This document shows, piece after piece, positions 49,101 through 54,285 of a stretch of DNA of 64,000 nt. Source of the stretch: Xanthocytophaga agilis (GTDB lineage Bacteria > Bacteroidota > Bacteroidia > Cytophagales > 172606-1). The position numbers and the translations under genes are program-made. The stretch is from contig NZ_JASJOU010000009.1 of assembly GCF_030068605.1 (NCBI RefSeq), positions 124,001-188,000 on the forward strand, in the 5' to 3' direction. Position 1 is the first letter of the stretch, and every line of letters begins with the position of its first letter. The notes under the pieces were generated by a model, which did not search any database, was not told where the DNA came from, and saw only the letters and a program-made list of their open reading frames with translations.

Positions 49101-49542
49101 CATTAACCGAACTATTTGCAGGAGTAAAAGTTACAGCAGTGGGGTTAGTTCCATCAGTTGTGAACTTCCAGGTATTAGTATCTGTAATACCTGTATAGAC
49201 AGAATCTACAGCACTCAAAAATGCACCTGTCGTAATCTGGATAGCAATTGTCTGTCCTTTGGGTAAATCATTGGCAGGATTAATGGTAACCTGGGAACCG
49301 GATATAGTAACTGCAGAAGAGAGCACATCGACACTATCTACCTTAGTAGAGCCATTATACAGTATAACCTTCCCACTACTTCCTTTTTTCATTGTAGTAT
49401 TGAAAGTCAATACCAGATTTTGAGAAGTCAGCACATTGGTGGCACCATTAGCAGGACTATAGGTTGAAACAACAGGCTTTTGAGCCAAAGCTGGTATATA
49501 GCTCAAAAGCAAAATTAATATAGGTAGTAAATACTTTTTCAT
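34192..49542 (-). CDS. Giant type IX-secreted protein with about 40 SbsA-type Ig-like modules
   Basis: 5116 residues. After a signal peptide (ending near PALAQ) come about 40 tandem modules of ~113 residues (residues ~26-4560). Each follows the bacterial Ig-like SbsA pattern: P.NGATNV, then NLVITFSE.VKKGTG, a strand pair, VTINP, AFTDLAGN.FAGI, and a closing W.F followed by a D..AP linker. I counted modules by the closing W-x-F motif. The last ~555 residues hold a different beta-rich region with GWNQIGNPYRFDVSWDDI and a type A sorting domain (IYPNPFHQTTTIPF ... GMYVCQMEVMS ... KKVIVQ) with a FlgD-like fold. It should be exported by the type IX system to the surface as a long flexible filament or adhesin; that role is inference. 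Modules 3-14 contain a copied four-module block of 1353 bp. Confidence 0.95.
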   Translation of the reverse strand: MKKYLLPILILLLSYIPALAQKPVVSTYSPANGATNVLTSQNLVLTFNTTMKKGSSGKVILYNGSTKVDSVDVLSSAVTISGSQVTINPANDLPKGQTIAIQITTGAFLSAVDSVYTGITDTNTWKFTTDGTNPTAVTFTPANSSVNAAVDANLRIVFSEKIRKGTGTITIGRQILLLNQTLETINVATAPDSVVSIVNDSILVINPVNNFPSLAQVTVGISATAIQDLSSNSYAGLSGLQWTFLVVDITSPGRLTYTPKNGATNVAGTANLILSFDEKVKKGTGNIVIRNGAAIVETINVASAPSTVLSITDSIVTVNPVNNLPAAGNITVSIPSGAFEDLAGNNYGGNLLDSWSFTVDNTVPTLITGSLSPANSATNVSANANLIFRLSEKVQKGTGNIVIKSGATTVETIAVTASNVTITNDSIITINPATDFPSSGSMSITLESGTFEDLSGNKFAGISTWAFQVADIVAPTLIATSLSPANNATNVAANSNLVFRLSKKIQKGTGNIVIRNGSTVVETIAVTASNVTITNDSIVTINPANDFPSSGNISVSIGANTFEDLSGNKFAGFSTWSFQAADIIVPTLVANSLSPANGATNVAADANLVFRLSEKVQKGTGNIVIKQGNTIVETIAVTSALVTIANDSVITINPANNFPSSGSVSVEIAANTFEDLSGNKFAGNTAATWTFQSALVDATIPVIVAGSYYPVQNAIGVPVDTILRFRFSEKVKKGAGKITIFNGAAIYETINVTDPIVTISNDSIIAINPINNFPSLAKISLVLDAGSFQDLAGNAYAGNSASAWSFQTKDVLPPNRLSYTPRVGATNVLASSNLILSFDEKVKKGTGNIVIRNGAAIVETINVASAPSTVLSITDSIVTINPVNNLPAAGNITVTIASGAFSDLTGNVYGGNSSDAWSFTVDNTVPALITNSLSPANGATKVAVNANLVFRLSEKAQKGTGNIVIRQGSTVLETIAVTASNVTITNDSIITINPANDFPSSGNISVSIGTNTFEDLSGNKLAGFSTWSFQAADIIAPTLVANSLSPANGAINVASDANLVFRLSKKVQKGTGNIIIRQGSTILETIVVTASNVTITNDSSITINPVTTFPSLASVSVVVESGAFQDLSGNVFAGIASGAWNFQAVYIDTTPPFIVAGSYYPVQNAIGVPVDTILRFRFSEKVKKGAGKITIFNGAAIYETINVTDPIVTISNDSIIAINPINNFPSLAKISLVLDAGSFQDLAGNAYAGNSASAWSFQTKDVLPPNRLSYTPRVGATNVLASSNLILSFDEKVKKGTGNIVIRNGAAIVETINVASAPSTVLSITDSIVTINPVNNLPAAGNITVTIASGVFSDLTGNVYGGNSSDAWSFTVDNTVPALITNSLSPANGATKVAVNANLVFRLSEKVQKGTGNIVIRQGSTVLETIAVTASNVTITNDSIVTINPANDFPSSGNISVSIGANTFEDLSGNKFAGLSSWSFQAADIIVPTLVANSLSPANGATNVAADANLVFRLSEKVQKGTGNIVIKQGNTIVETIAVTSALVTIANDSVITINPANNFPSSGSMSVEIAANTFEDLSGNKFAGNTTATWTFQIVDYINPTAISYDPADGATGVMPTAKLRIVFSEKVKKGASGTIVLDKGSVSQGIPVTGNAVVVQDSIVTITPPLALPVNTYVSVQITSGSFQDLAGNAYAGIPVSDTTTWGFKTVSDTIPPTYTQLQPLDNTTNVAANAKLVITFSEKINKESNGSILLVSSSGDSQTVPVNSSTVVISGTNSNIVTITPPKAFNSGANIYVLVVPGSFSDDAGNTFAGITDASKWNFKVADTTPPTLSDTNPSNGATNVTANTSLVMTFSEAVKKGTGNITISQGVGNPTLTIDVTDSRYVTVTDNTVVITLPSALVSGATASIQVPATAFADLSGNAFSGVASGAWRFTIADTQAPTIIANGLDPADNATNVARNKTLRIIFSEKVKKGTGSILISENGTPTSIAISNSNITIADNVVSINYSAIKSGGFASGASVFVLVPYGAFADSTGNFFTGIANTTDWNFTIIDNTKPDYTQLSPANTATNVASSTNLVITFNEAVKAGTGSNNKIRIYQVGISNPIETISANTTSKVLITGSTVTILNNALPTSGVEIYVTIDAGAFTDNNGNSFDGISSATEWRFKVSDGKAPAISTLNPINGKGNVGVNDPLIIVFDEAIQKGTSGKILLFSSKNANQTIDISQVTLTNATTARIPHSSFLSNDTIYVLIFPGAFTDLAGNSFEGISSDQTWRFTTADIVAPEIASLSPITTASGVAVNTNLVITFNEAVKKSGTGAVSIYQASNNTLLQTISVADTSLLQVNGSVVTVKLSANLPTATSVYVLIDSGAFTDLAGNAFAGIKDPGKWTFTTIDTNAPVITVYSPTLGATNQPTNTNLSFTFNKDIQIGSGNIRLKVTGITNDVVIPVSNSAVSVRSDKRIVDVILSSFFPNGIPSGATVSVTMDEGTFVDLANNNKFAGIGSGSPWKFTVNDVIPPTLNTFTPTDNSINVPVNTTLKLTFSETVKAGTGKISIYQQNNSTPIVTLNASAGSGLPGNTITYTLPTLPSETSLYVLIDGKAFTDLANLPYAGISSTTVWNFTTGDITAPTVRTYSPTPGETNVGVNRELVLTFSEQVKKGADGDITVNNGGEIQRININNVTFGTTGIVTLNRSFSFKSGQKVYVLIPEGLITDLSGNSYAGITSDTVWSFTVIDNEKPTIVSLSPTIGATNVAPATRLSITFSEPVKQNSGTITILSQGSIIIPNPNVIFSNDNRTITLPNNDFIAGTVTVIIPAGTFTDLTGNAFDGINNWSFTVADIVAPTVTSTDPNKNETNVQPNVTILAAFSEAIKKNTGKIIIEPAGGTAQSIDITSSWVTIIGQNTISIQLPQNLPSGAKVTVTIPDGAFLDVENNRSVGYQWSFTVADVEPPTITTLSPDKEEQNVSRNKILTMTFSENVFPGEDTISVYVNQVKKYTIAVSSLNPAGKIVTIPISASWPSNADVYVLVPAGSFKDAAGNKFAGITTSTGWHFTIEDYIFPTITDYSPQNPPDAPVNSNVTLTFSEAIKRGTGAIVLKPVSGTSQTIDVTNTTKVRISGNTVTIDPDDFGSNSTIEVTIPVGAFTDLAGNALQTAKVWTFKVVDTDVPFVVKYSPEDDSTNVPVNALLKLTFSKPVKKNTGSIRVVVNGTAYPITVNDPAVSISSDNKTVTINPFTSNLPSFPSEASVYVTMPAGVFVDLSSSANPYSGISSQTTWNFKVVDIIAPTVKTLSPDRQATGVKTDEVISITFSESIRVGVATDTITITQSTGKVEKISVTDSRVQISGTVMKISHTTLFDSDATVTVQVPASAVEDLSGNRLTSLIGWSFKAADMIRPTVDRLSPTIGQSGVATTAPLIMIFSERIKKGTGKIILTQVSNQQGGSTDAISVTSDSVQITTITVGNKTVSQVSILHKEFLSGATVSILMFDDVFTDLSGNTYAGLTTADSWKFSVSDVVLPYIANKTPEDEATRVAASTEMVINFSEAMKRGKGEINLFLKTATGTTGRVINVADTNLVRMKDGESTVIIRQSTAFPSNARVTVYIPDGAFTDLDGNAFGLKDTSAWNFTIVDYTNPIALTLDPHNTASDVGQDKILSITFDKPVKPNIGFVRIFRTGVADALYTINVTDATQVSINSSNPNQILINPGPNGLLPSGSTLYVTVDAASFVDFSGNEFLGIGVDAWKFTVRDVIPPRVLTYRPTSGTQNVAPDTPLELTFSETVKAIANKRIYIYVNGVVRDSILATATQITNGTKVTIPVRSFNSEDKVYIRMAEGTFEDLVGNKYAGINDASTWNFTVADVNAPTATAFIPTNGSTYVKIDAVLSITFSETIKKGSGIILLNEVSSTLSTTQTIAVDDPAVVIAANGRTVYITPPDGLPYKSNISVQIPSGTFMDLAGNAYKGVNSEATDKQWSFTTVPPPDNDPPLVSNLSPKDNAVDVPLNSQLIMTFNEPIFNNQQGSITIGTQTLNFKDAGSYLKFSNNLQTGSYILTITPPAKLPPNTNVSVQISKGAIVDSVGNQFAGYVNDQEWNFLTADPSDTIAPIVQILDPDDGSSNVKVSQNMKIVFSERIRKGKGNIIINNNSVENVIPVSSSQITLNNNVVTINPDHDLAPGANINVIVPSDAFTDLAGNQFVYKGKAGIPDPQDWNFSTFNSTVTTAPFVKQRIPDINDTVSANTVRLALIFDRKMKKYEGVIRVLVNSTVNAIDVEGSGVEVDATDSTKVYINFPSGFPVGATVKVIIPSSAFVDTNDNSFAGFNDSDPWTFYIEDKDAPTAGMYYPAVGSIAARNTNLILTFSESVKINEALKNSTNVTIMQSDASLYRISFSDTQRLRVVNNTLIINPANDLPQTNETFAVLIDPNSITDLSGNPFAGITDKKTWYFTVGSFIDNIAPGLISLNALDPAPNVKGVSRTATLKATFTEPIQKGTGSVTLVVDGVPTVLDISSSQITIADNQLIIKPSAAFEPLSKVYVLIGNGAITDRANNAYTGISDPTSWSFTIEQAPPVELTVSEEELLVPDTVTAMEVQAQLSQRLPGISAKMYYRGITSADTTAWQTQELTLQGLSFTGTITREMIDPDKIGLEYYFELTFDSTLNSNPSQTNILYAYHKFTKSGRLFSEGGSLKAGSKTKEYDIISIPLELEKTDISDVFGDDLGFYDIKKWRIFHYNTTTMESQEYQNGLTQIEPGLGYWFLSRNQAGIDTLDTGPGTPVRRNRTNLFPIFLTRGWNQIGNPYRFDVSWDDIQNANSSLDTTVQLFTYDDGYLNSTVLPKYRGGFVFVEEDTRIVVPTTLNHAINSGRTSSEVKSAFTQGALWEINFSVKANDISYNLAGLGMHEQAAEGKDKLDRIALPRLPQYLDIRFEHPEYFAKYFTKDMVSVKENFVWEFTVGSGLGKQDVIFSWTNKLPENTNKKWILFDVQQNKVIDLTTWKEYKFELGKSAIFRMYYGTAEYIQENIKPEFGSLGQIYPNPFHQTTTIPFALAESDQSYQVRMDIYTITGVKVASLVNSTFETGLHEVTWNGKGNDGNRVAAGMYVCQMEVMSVTGKAIYRKKVIVQ
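44731..48790 (-). repeat. 1353-bp (451-residue) four-module super-repeat, three copies
   Basis: Within the giant gene a block of four Ig-like modules recurs at a 1353-bp period: about 46084-47436 and 44731-46083 are close copies (each starts with AGSYYPVQNAIGVPVD), and about 47437-48790 is an older copy with one extra module. The stretch 45698-46083 equals 47051-47436 base for base (386 nt), and 44879-45103 closely resembles 47585-47809 at 2706 bp, twice the period. Confidence 0.88.
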
Positions 49543-49602
49543 AGGTTGCGGCCATGGCCAGGCAATAGGTTCTGATCAGATTTTTATAGCGAGACTTGTA
49601 TG

Positions 49603-50346
49603 TTATTTAGGATCATCAGGAGGTCCATCTGGCTTATCAATAGGAGGTAGTTCTGCAGGCTTTTGTAACAAAAGATAGATTCCAACTCCAGCTAGTACAC
49701 CAGCAGGAGCAAGCTTATATGCCAGAGGGATTTTTCGCCTGATTTCAAATGGTTCACTAAATCGAAAATTAGTGGGAGCATTTACACTCATTAACCGAAT
49801 TTTGTAGACATCATCGGGTAGAAGGTCTATTGGAATCTCCCAAGTGTATTTTCCCTCATTAGGAGTACGGGTTATAATAAAACGTAAGGTACTATCTTTC
49901 CAGAGTTCCAATTGAAGATTTTCCTTTTCCACTCCCCCTGCCCATGTAATTTCATAATTACGCCCTCTTCTGGCAATGGTCTCTTTAGAAGGAGTTTTGA
50001 GTACGATAGGAGAAAAGGTTAGTACGGCCTCTATTTTAAAATTTAAAGTCCCATCAAAATTTCCTATTTCCTTTTTGGCCCCCCATTCAATACGCTTGTT
50101 CTTACCGGGAGCAATGTTTTCTCCAACATCACCTCTCACATACAAGAGGGCTTCCTGCATATCGTTTTTTGAACTATATACACTTACCCGATATAATTGC
50201 CCGTTTATACTACCTGCAAGGTCATACAATATAATCACCAGGTTGCCAATACTTTCGGCCCTGATATTGGAGACTGTTTGCGCAGAAGCACTCAACCCTA
50301 CAAGAAAGAAGGTAAGGAAGTAACTGAGGAAGTAGAGTTTTCTCAT
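49603..50346 (-). CDS. Secreted Ig-like protein with a C-terminal membrane helix
   Basis: 247 residues from ATG 50346, which gives a typical signal peptide (LSYFLTFFLVGLSASAQ); a start six codons upstream is possible. Two beta-domains follow. The second resembles the Ser-Thr-rich GPI-anchored KRE9/KNH1-like Ig domain found in bacterial surface proteins (RGRNYEITWAGGVEKENLQLELWKD ... YTWEIPIDLLPDDVYKIRL is its strand pattern). A membrane helix near the C-terminus (YKLAPAGVLAGVGIYLLL) ends in a Pro/Asp-rich tail. It lies 60 bases upstream of the giant gene on the same strand and is probably co-transcribed, so it may anchor or assist that protein (inference). Confidence 0.82.
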   Translation of the reverse strand: MRKLYFLSYFLTFFLVGLSASAQTVSNIRAESIGNLVIILYDLAGSINGQLYRVSVYSSKNDMQEALLYVRGDVGENIAPGKNKRIEWGAKKEIGNFDGTLNFKIEAVLTFSPIVLKTPSKETIARRGRNYEITWAGGVEKENLQLELWKDSTLRFIITRTPNEGKYTWEIPIDLLPDDVYKIRLMSVNAPTNFRFSEPFEIRRKIPLAYKLAPAGVLAGVGIYLLLQKPAELPPIDKPDGPPDDPK

Positions 50347-50653
50347 TAGGTAGTACAGAGTCAAAGCTGATTATTGATACGACTTAGGAAATATATGTAA
50401 CATTTATAATAAAAACGCATCCGTTTGTTTGATATTGGAAAGGCCAATACAAAACATATGCTTATTTAATTTTCTCAACAACAAAGGCTTATGTAAGTCA
50501 TAATTAAAATAAAAATGGTAGCTAAACGATTGGCGTTACCTTTCGCTTAAGCTACCAAATGTAATAAAATTCACTAAATACAACTCAAGCTGAATTTGTG
50601 TTTTCGACCAAATCCTTTATGAGCAATACAACTGTTATATTTTTAGGGATTAT
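50347..50653. other. Intergenic region upstream of the giant-protein cluster
   Basis: 307 AT-rich bases. It holds the terminator of the sigma-factor gene (50516-50557) and must contain the promoter of the Ig-like/giant-protein operon. I could not assign promoter boxes. Confidence 0.5.
50516..50557 (-). terminator. Terminator of the ECF sigma-factor gene
   Basis: TGGTAGCT (50516-50523) pairs with AGCTACCA (50550-50557). Reading the minus strand, the stem is followed by ATTTTTATTTTAAT, a good T-rich tail. Confidence 0.65.
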
Positions 50654-51238
50654 TTATGAATATTGAATTTCTGATTCTATAATTTCTCTTAAAATCTTCA
50701 TATAACGCATCTTGGTAGTTTTCACTACATCCTCACTTTTATAACCCAATACCTGTGTAATCTCCTTAAGAGACATTTTCTCATAGTAGAACAAATGCAG
50801 AATAGCTTGTCCCTTACCTGATAGCTTTTTAATGGCATCTCCGACTACTTCAATAGAATATTCCATCCAGTCATTGTTGCGTTCTGTTACAGCCAATGAT
50901 TCCAGCAAACTCAGGTTTTCAGGCAGTTTTTCATATTTTTCTTTTTCCTTGATTTTCTTTTTCAGGTAAGTACTGATAAGATTCTTTGCAATTCCAAAGA
51001 AATAGGTCTTCACACTGCATTGCAGATGGTCCAGTTTGCCACTTGTAGCATTTTCATACAGAATTACAATGGCATCCTGATAAACATCTACCGCTTCTTC
51101 AGGAAGTAAGTGATAGTGTTTGTATGCCCATTTTAAGAATTCACTTCTATGTGAAACATAGAACTGATCCCAGTATTGAAGGTCCATAGAACTCGGTTCA
51201 ATTTCTGTTGTTATTGAGAGGGGTTGTTGGCTGGTCAT
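50654..51238 (-). CDS. ECF-type RNA polymerase sigma factor
   Basis: 194 residues with sigma-70 region 2 (LKWAYKHYHLLPEEAVDVYQDAIVILYE; KTYFFGIAKNLISTYLKKK is the promoter-melting part) and region 4 (AIKKLSGKGQAILHLFYYEKMSLKEITQVLGY, then HTH and KILREI). No region 1.1 or 3, so it belongs to the ECF group. No anti-sigma gene is next to it, which is unusual but seen in this phylum. It lies directly upstream, on the same strand, of the giant-protein cluster, though a terminator separates them. Control of that cluster is possible but unproven. An ATG at 51187 is an alternative start. Confidence 0.9.
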   Translation of the reverse strand: MTSQQPLSITTEIEPSSMDLQYWDQFYVSHRSEFLKWAYKHYHLLPEEAVDVYQDAIVILYENATSGKLDHLQCSVKTYFFGIAKNLISTYLKKKIKEKEKYEKLPENLSLLESLAVTERNNDWMEYSIEVVGDAIKKLSGKGQAILHLFYYEKMSLKEITQVLGYKSEDVVKTTKMRYMKILREIIESEIQYS

Positions 51239-51606
51239 AGTTTTTGTGTAGTGAAATGAGTGTTTGATAAATAGCTTATGTAGGTTGGTAAAAAAAGCGT
51301 CAACAGATGTAACCTGATCTATGTAAGTTTTTTTGCCTTTATTAACATTATATAAACAAACTCAAATGCAAATCCTGAATACAGATATAGTCCCGGTAAT
51401 TGAACGCCTTCATGCACAATACAAAACAAAAACAAAAATTACTGGCTGTCAATCACATATTCGGGTGATATTATAGCATGCTATAACTCATAATTGAGCT
51501 AAGAAGTATATTGTCTCAAAGTAATATACTTCTGCCTGATATGTAATAAATGAGGATATAAAGAAGGGGATAATATTGCGCAGAACAAAATAAAATCTGT
51601 ACGAAC
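51239..51606. other. Intergenic region, 368 bases
   Basis: AT-rich DNA with no gene, between the NarL-type regulator stop and the sigma-factor start, both on the minus strand. It should hold the sigma-factor promoter. No strong hairpin or repeat was recognised. Confidence 0.5.
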
Positions 51607-52248
51607 CTACACAAGTCGTTGTTGAATTGCTTTTGCAACTGCTTCAGTTTGAGAATGCACATGTAGCTTCTCATAAATTTTTTTGATATGAGACCGCACT
51701 GTATCCAGGCTAATTGAACAAGCTGCAGCAATCATTTTGTAGCTATTGCCTTTGACTAGTAAAGCCAGTATTTCTCTTTCCCGATCTGTGAGGTTATGTG
51801 GATTATCTACCTCACTTTTGACAGGAGTCTGTGGAAACATCTGTAATACCTTTCGGGCTATACTTGATGTCATAGGGGCACCTCCGCTTTGTGCTTCATG
51901 TATAGCTTCAATCAAACGTGCGGGAGGTGTCTTTTTTAAAAGATAGCCAACTGCACCTGCACAAATTGCATCAAAAATATACTCATTGTCTTCAAAGACA
52001 GTCAGCATCAGTACATTTACTTCCGGAAAATGCTTTTTAACTGTTCGTAATCCGCTCAAACCGTTTACTACAGGCATATCTATATCCATCAGGATCAGGT
52101 CTGGCTGCAATTTTCCAATCTGTGCAATTACATGTTCACAATTAGGGAACGCATCCAGGAATTCGATACCATCTGTTCCTTTTAGAAGGACGGTAAGACT
52201 ATCCCTTAAATCCAGGTTATCTTCATATAAAACGACACGAACAGGCAT
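51607..52248 (-). CDS. NarL/FixJ-type response regulator
   Basis: 213 residues from ATG 52248 (nine codons of open frame upstream are unlikely to be translated). The receiver domain shows EDN, phospho-Asp in LILMDIDMPVVNG, LTVFEDN and YLLKKTPP with the Lys. The LuxR-type HTH (residues ~145-210) shows LTDREREILALLVKGNSYKMI and TVRSHIKKIYEKLHV. It lies 156 bases behind the 7TMR-DISM kinase gene on the same strand, so they form a likely cognate pair. Confidence 0.95.
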   Translation of the reverse strand: MPVRVVLYEDNLDLRDSLTVLLKGTDGIEFLDAFPNCEHVIAQIGKLQPDLILMDIDMPVVNGLSGLRTVKKHFPEVNVLMLTVFEDNEYIFDAICAGAVGYLLKKTPPARLIEAIHEAQSGGAPMTSSIARKVLQMFPQTPVKSEVDNPHNLTDREREILALLVKGNSYKMIAAACSISLDTVRSHIKKIYEKLHVHSQTEAVAKAIQQRLV

Positions 52249-52404
52249 AGCGGTGGATAAACTCGGCAGTAGCACAATAAAAAGATAAAAATCAACTATA
52301 TATTTTCTTCTATCAGAGAGGCAAAATTACAAACCTTGGACCTTTGGTCAATTAGAAGTTTGTGGTTACAAAAGTACACATCTACGTATTACCAATCCAT
52401 CACA

Positions 52405-54285
52405 TCATTGGGTGATTGGAATCGAAATCTCTATAAAAGTCCCTTTACCCAGATTAGAAGACAGATGTAAATTACCTTCCAGTTGAAAAGCTCTTTTCTG
52501 CATATTTTTAAGTCCATTACCTGGCTTTATCTGATCTATATCAAATCCCTTGCCATTGTCCTGGATCTGTAATCTGAGATGCCCGTTAACCTTATCCAGA
52601 TTTACCAATATGTGTGTAGCTTCCGAATACTTGGCTGCATTGTTGATAGATTCTTTAAAAATCATGTAAAAATCATAATGCCGCTTGGTCGGTAACTTCA
52701 AGGGCAATAGAATTTCATCAACCTTGATTTCATATAAAATATTTTTTGCCTCTAGTACCTCCCCTGCAAACTCTCGCATACGTATTGTAATGCTGTTAAG
52801 CGAATCGTTGGCTGGTTGTGTTGTCCATACGATATCATGCAGTGAATCCATCATTTTTTGTGCACTGTTACTCATCTTCTCCAGGATATCCCCAGAGTAC
52901 TCAGACTTCAGAGACCGCTGTCTGGCAACCTGGCTAAGTATGGCAATGCTGCTTAGTGTAGATCCAATGTCATCGTGCAAATCACGGGCAATACGGTTTC
53001 TCACATGTTCATTCTCCTGCAATTGTTTAATGTATTGTAGCTGCGCATCCTCTCTCTCTTTTTTATATGTATTAATCCGATCTGCCAAAGCCAGCGACAA
53101 CAAAATAGTTTCTACAGCTGAACCTATCTGAACAGAATGCTCAGTAAAAAAGGTATTAGGAATAAAACCATCAATCTGCAGAATAAAAATTATTGTACCT
53201 ACCAGGAAAACTGTCCAGGCCAATACATAAAAAACTGCTGGGCGTTTGTTTCTGCTAACCAAAAGTGCACCAACTCCTAACATATACACAGATGAACAAA
53301 AAACAACTACCTGAATAGCCAGTTCACACCATACTTTATAGAATGAAAGTCTGAAAATTGTAATTCCAAACCCCATGATCAATACGCATACAGTACCAAT
53401 CAACAATATTTGTATTCCTTTATGCATTTTGGGTGTATTGGATGGTGTAGCCAGAAAATTCCAGGCAAACAACAATCCCAGAATATTAGCCAACATCACA
53501 GGTACATAGTCAAACACGGGAAACAATTTAAAAGTGTGTTTCCATACCAGATCAAATACATATCCTTGAAAATCAGCGATGACTATACCTGAACATAACA
53601 CATACCCCACATAAAACAAATAAGTCTTATCCCGAACACTGGTATATATAAACAGATTGTATAATACCATAACCAGTATAATACCTAAATATACCCCATT
53701 AGCCACATCGATAGGATGATTTTCCTCATATAATGTTCGGATAGTTGCAATCTGCATCGGAAGTTGCATTGGCATACTATTCACTATACGTATATAACAT
53801 GTAATAGTATCTTTCGATGAATACTCAGGAGAAAAGAGAGAAAATATGTAGAAGTTACTTTTAATATCCTGCTTTGCATCCGGATAGAAAAAGCCAGCCT
53901 GCCTTTCACCTATAATAGTAGTTCCCGAAGTTTTATAAAAGTTAACTTCCTCCAGTAAAGGGTTGCTAATCTCCAATGCCCAGTCTTTGTTACTTTGATT
54001 TACAACTGTAAGCCGCAGCCAGATCGCAGATGCGGTAGAACCCAGATCAGGAAGTCGATCGGTTGTGAAGGGAGTAAAAGAAAAAGAATGAGGGGACTGC
54101 AAGAGACTATCAATAGTAAATACATGAGTTGCATCTTCCAGATAAGATAGATGCTTATAAATCCTGACAGATTCCTCCGTATTAGTTAAAACAATAGGGA
54201 TATCAGCAGCCTTTAACGAATCAATATGTCCAACGTATACAATCCAAAATATTACTAGTTTACCAAAAGTAAAAATACCTTTCAT
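52405..54285 (-). CDS. 7TMR-DISM sensor histidine kinase
   Basis: 626 residues. A signal-anchor at the N-terminus is followed by a 7TMR-DISM extracellular domain (residues ~40-175; contains WLRLTVVNQSNKDWALEISN), seven membrane helices (~185-400), a coiled coil, a HisKA_3 dimerisation domain with RIARDLHDDIGSTLSSI (phospho-His near residue 433) and HATPase_c (FKESINNAAKYSEA; DNGKGFDID; GNGLKNMQKRA). 7TMR-DISM domains probably bind carbohydrates or similar ligands. The start overlaps the MFS gene stop by 4 bases (ATGA), so translation is coupled. The NarL-type regulator follows. Confidence 0.95.
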   Translation of the reverse strand: MKGIFTFGKLVIFWIVYVGHIDSLKAADIPIVLTNTEESVRIYKHLSYLEDATHVFTIDSLLQSPHSFSFTPFTTDRLPDLGSTASAIWLRLTVVNQSNKDWALEISNPLLEEVNFYKTSGTTIIGERQAGFFYPDAKQDIKSNFYIFSLFSPEYSSKDTITCYIRIVNSMPMQLPMQIATIRTLYEENHPIDVANGVYLGIILVMVLYNLFIYTSVRDKTYLFYVGYVLCSGIVIADFQGYVFDLVWKHTFKLFPVFDYVPVMLANILGLLFAWNFLATPSNTPKMHKGIQILLIGTVCVLIMGFGITIFRLSFYKVWCELAIQVVVFCSSVYMLGVGALLVSRNKRPAVFYVLAWTVFLVGTIIFILQIDGFIPNTFFTEHSVQIGSAVETILLSLALADRINTYKKEREDAQLQYIKQLQENEHVRNRIARDLHDDIGSTLSSIAILSQVARQRSLKSEYSGDILEKMSNSAQKMMDSLHDIVWTTQPANDSLNSITIRMREFAGEVLEAKNILYEIKVDEILLPLKLPTKRHYDFYMIFKESINNAAKYSEATHILVNLDKVNGHLRLQIQDNGKGFDIDQIKPGNGLKNMQKRAFQLEGNLHLSSNLGKGTFIEISIPITQ

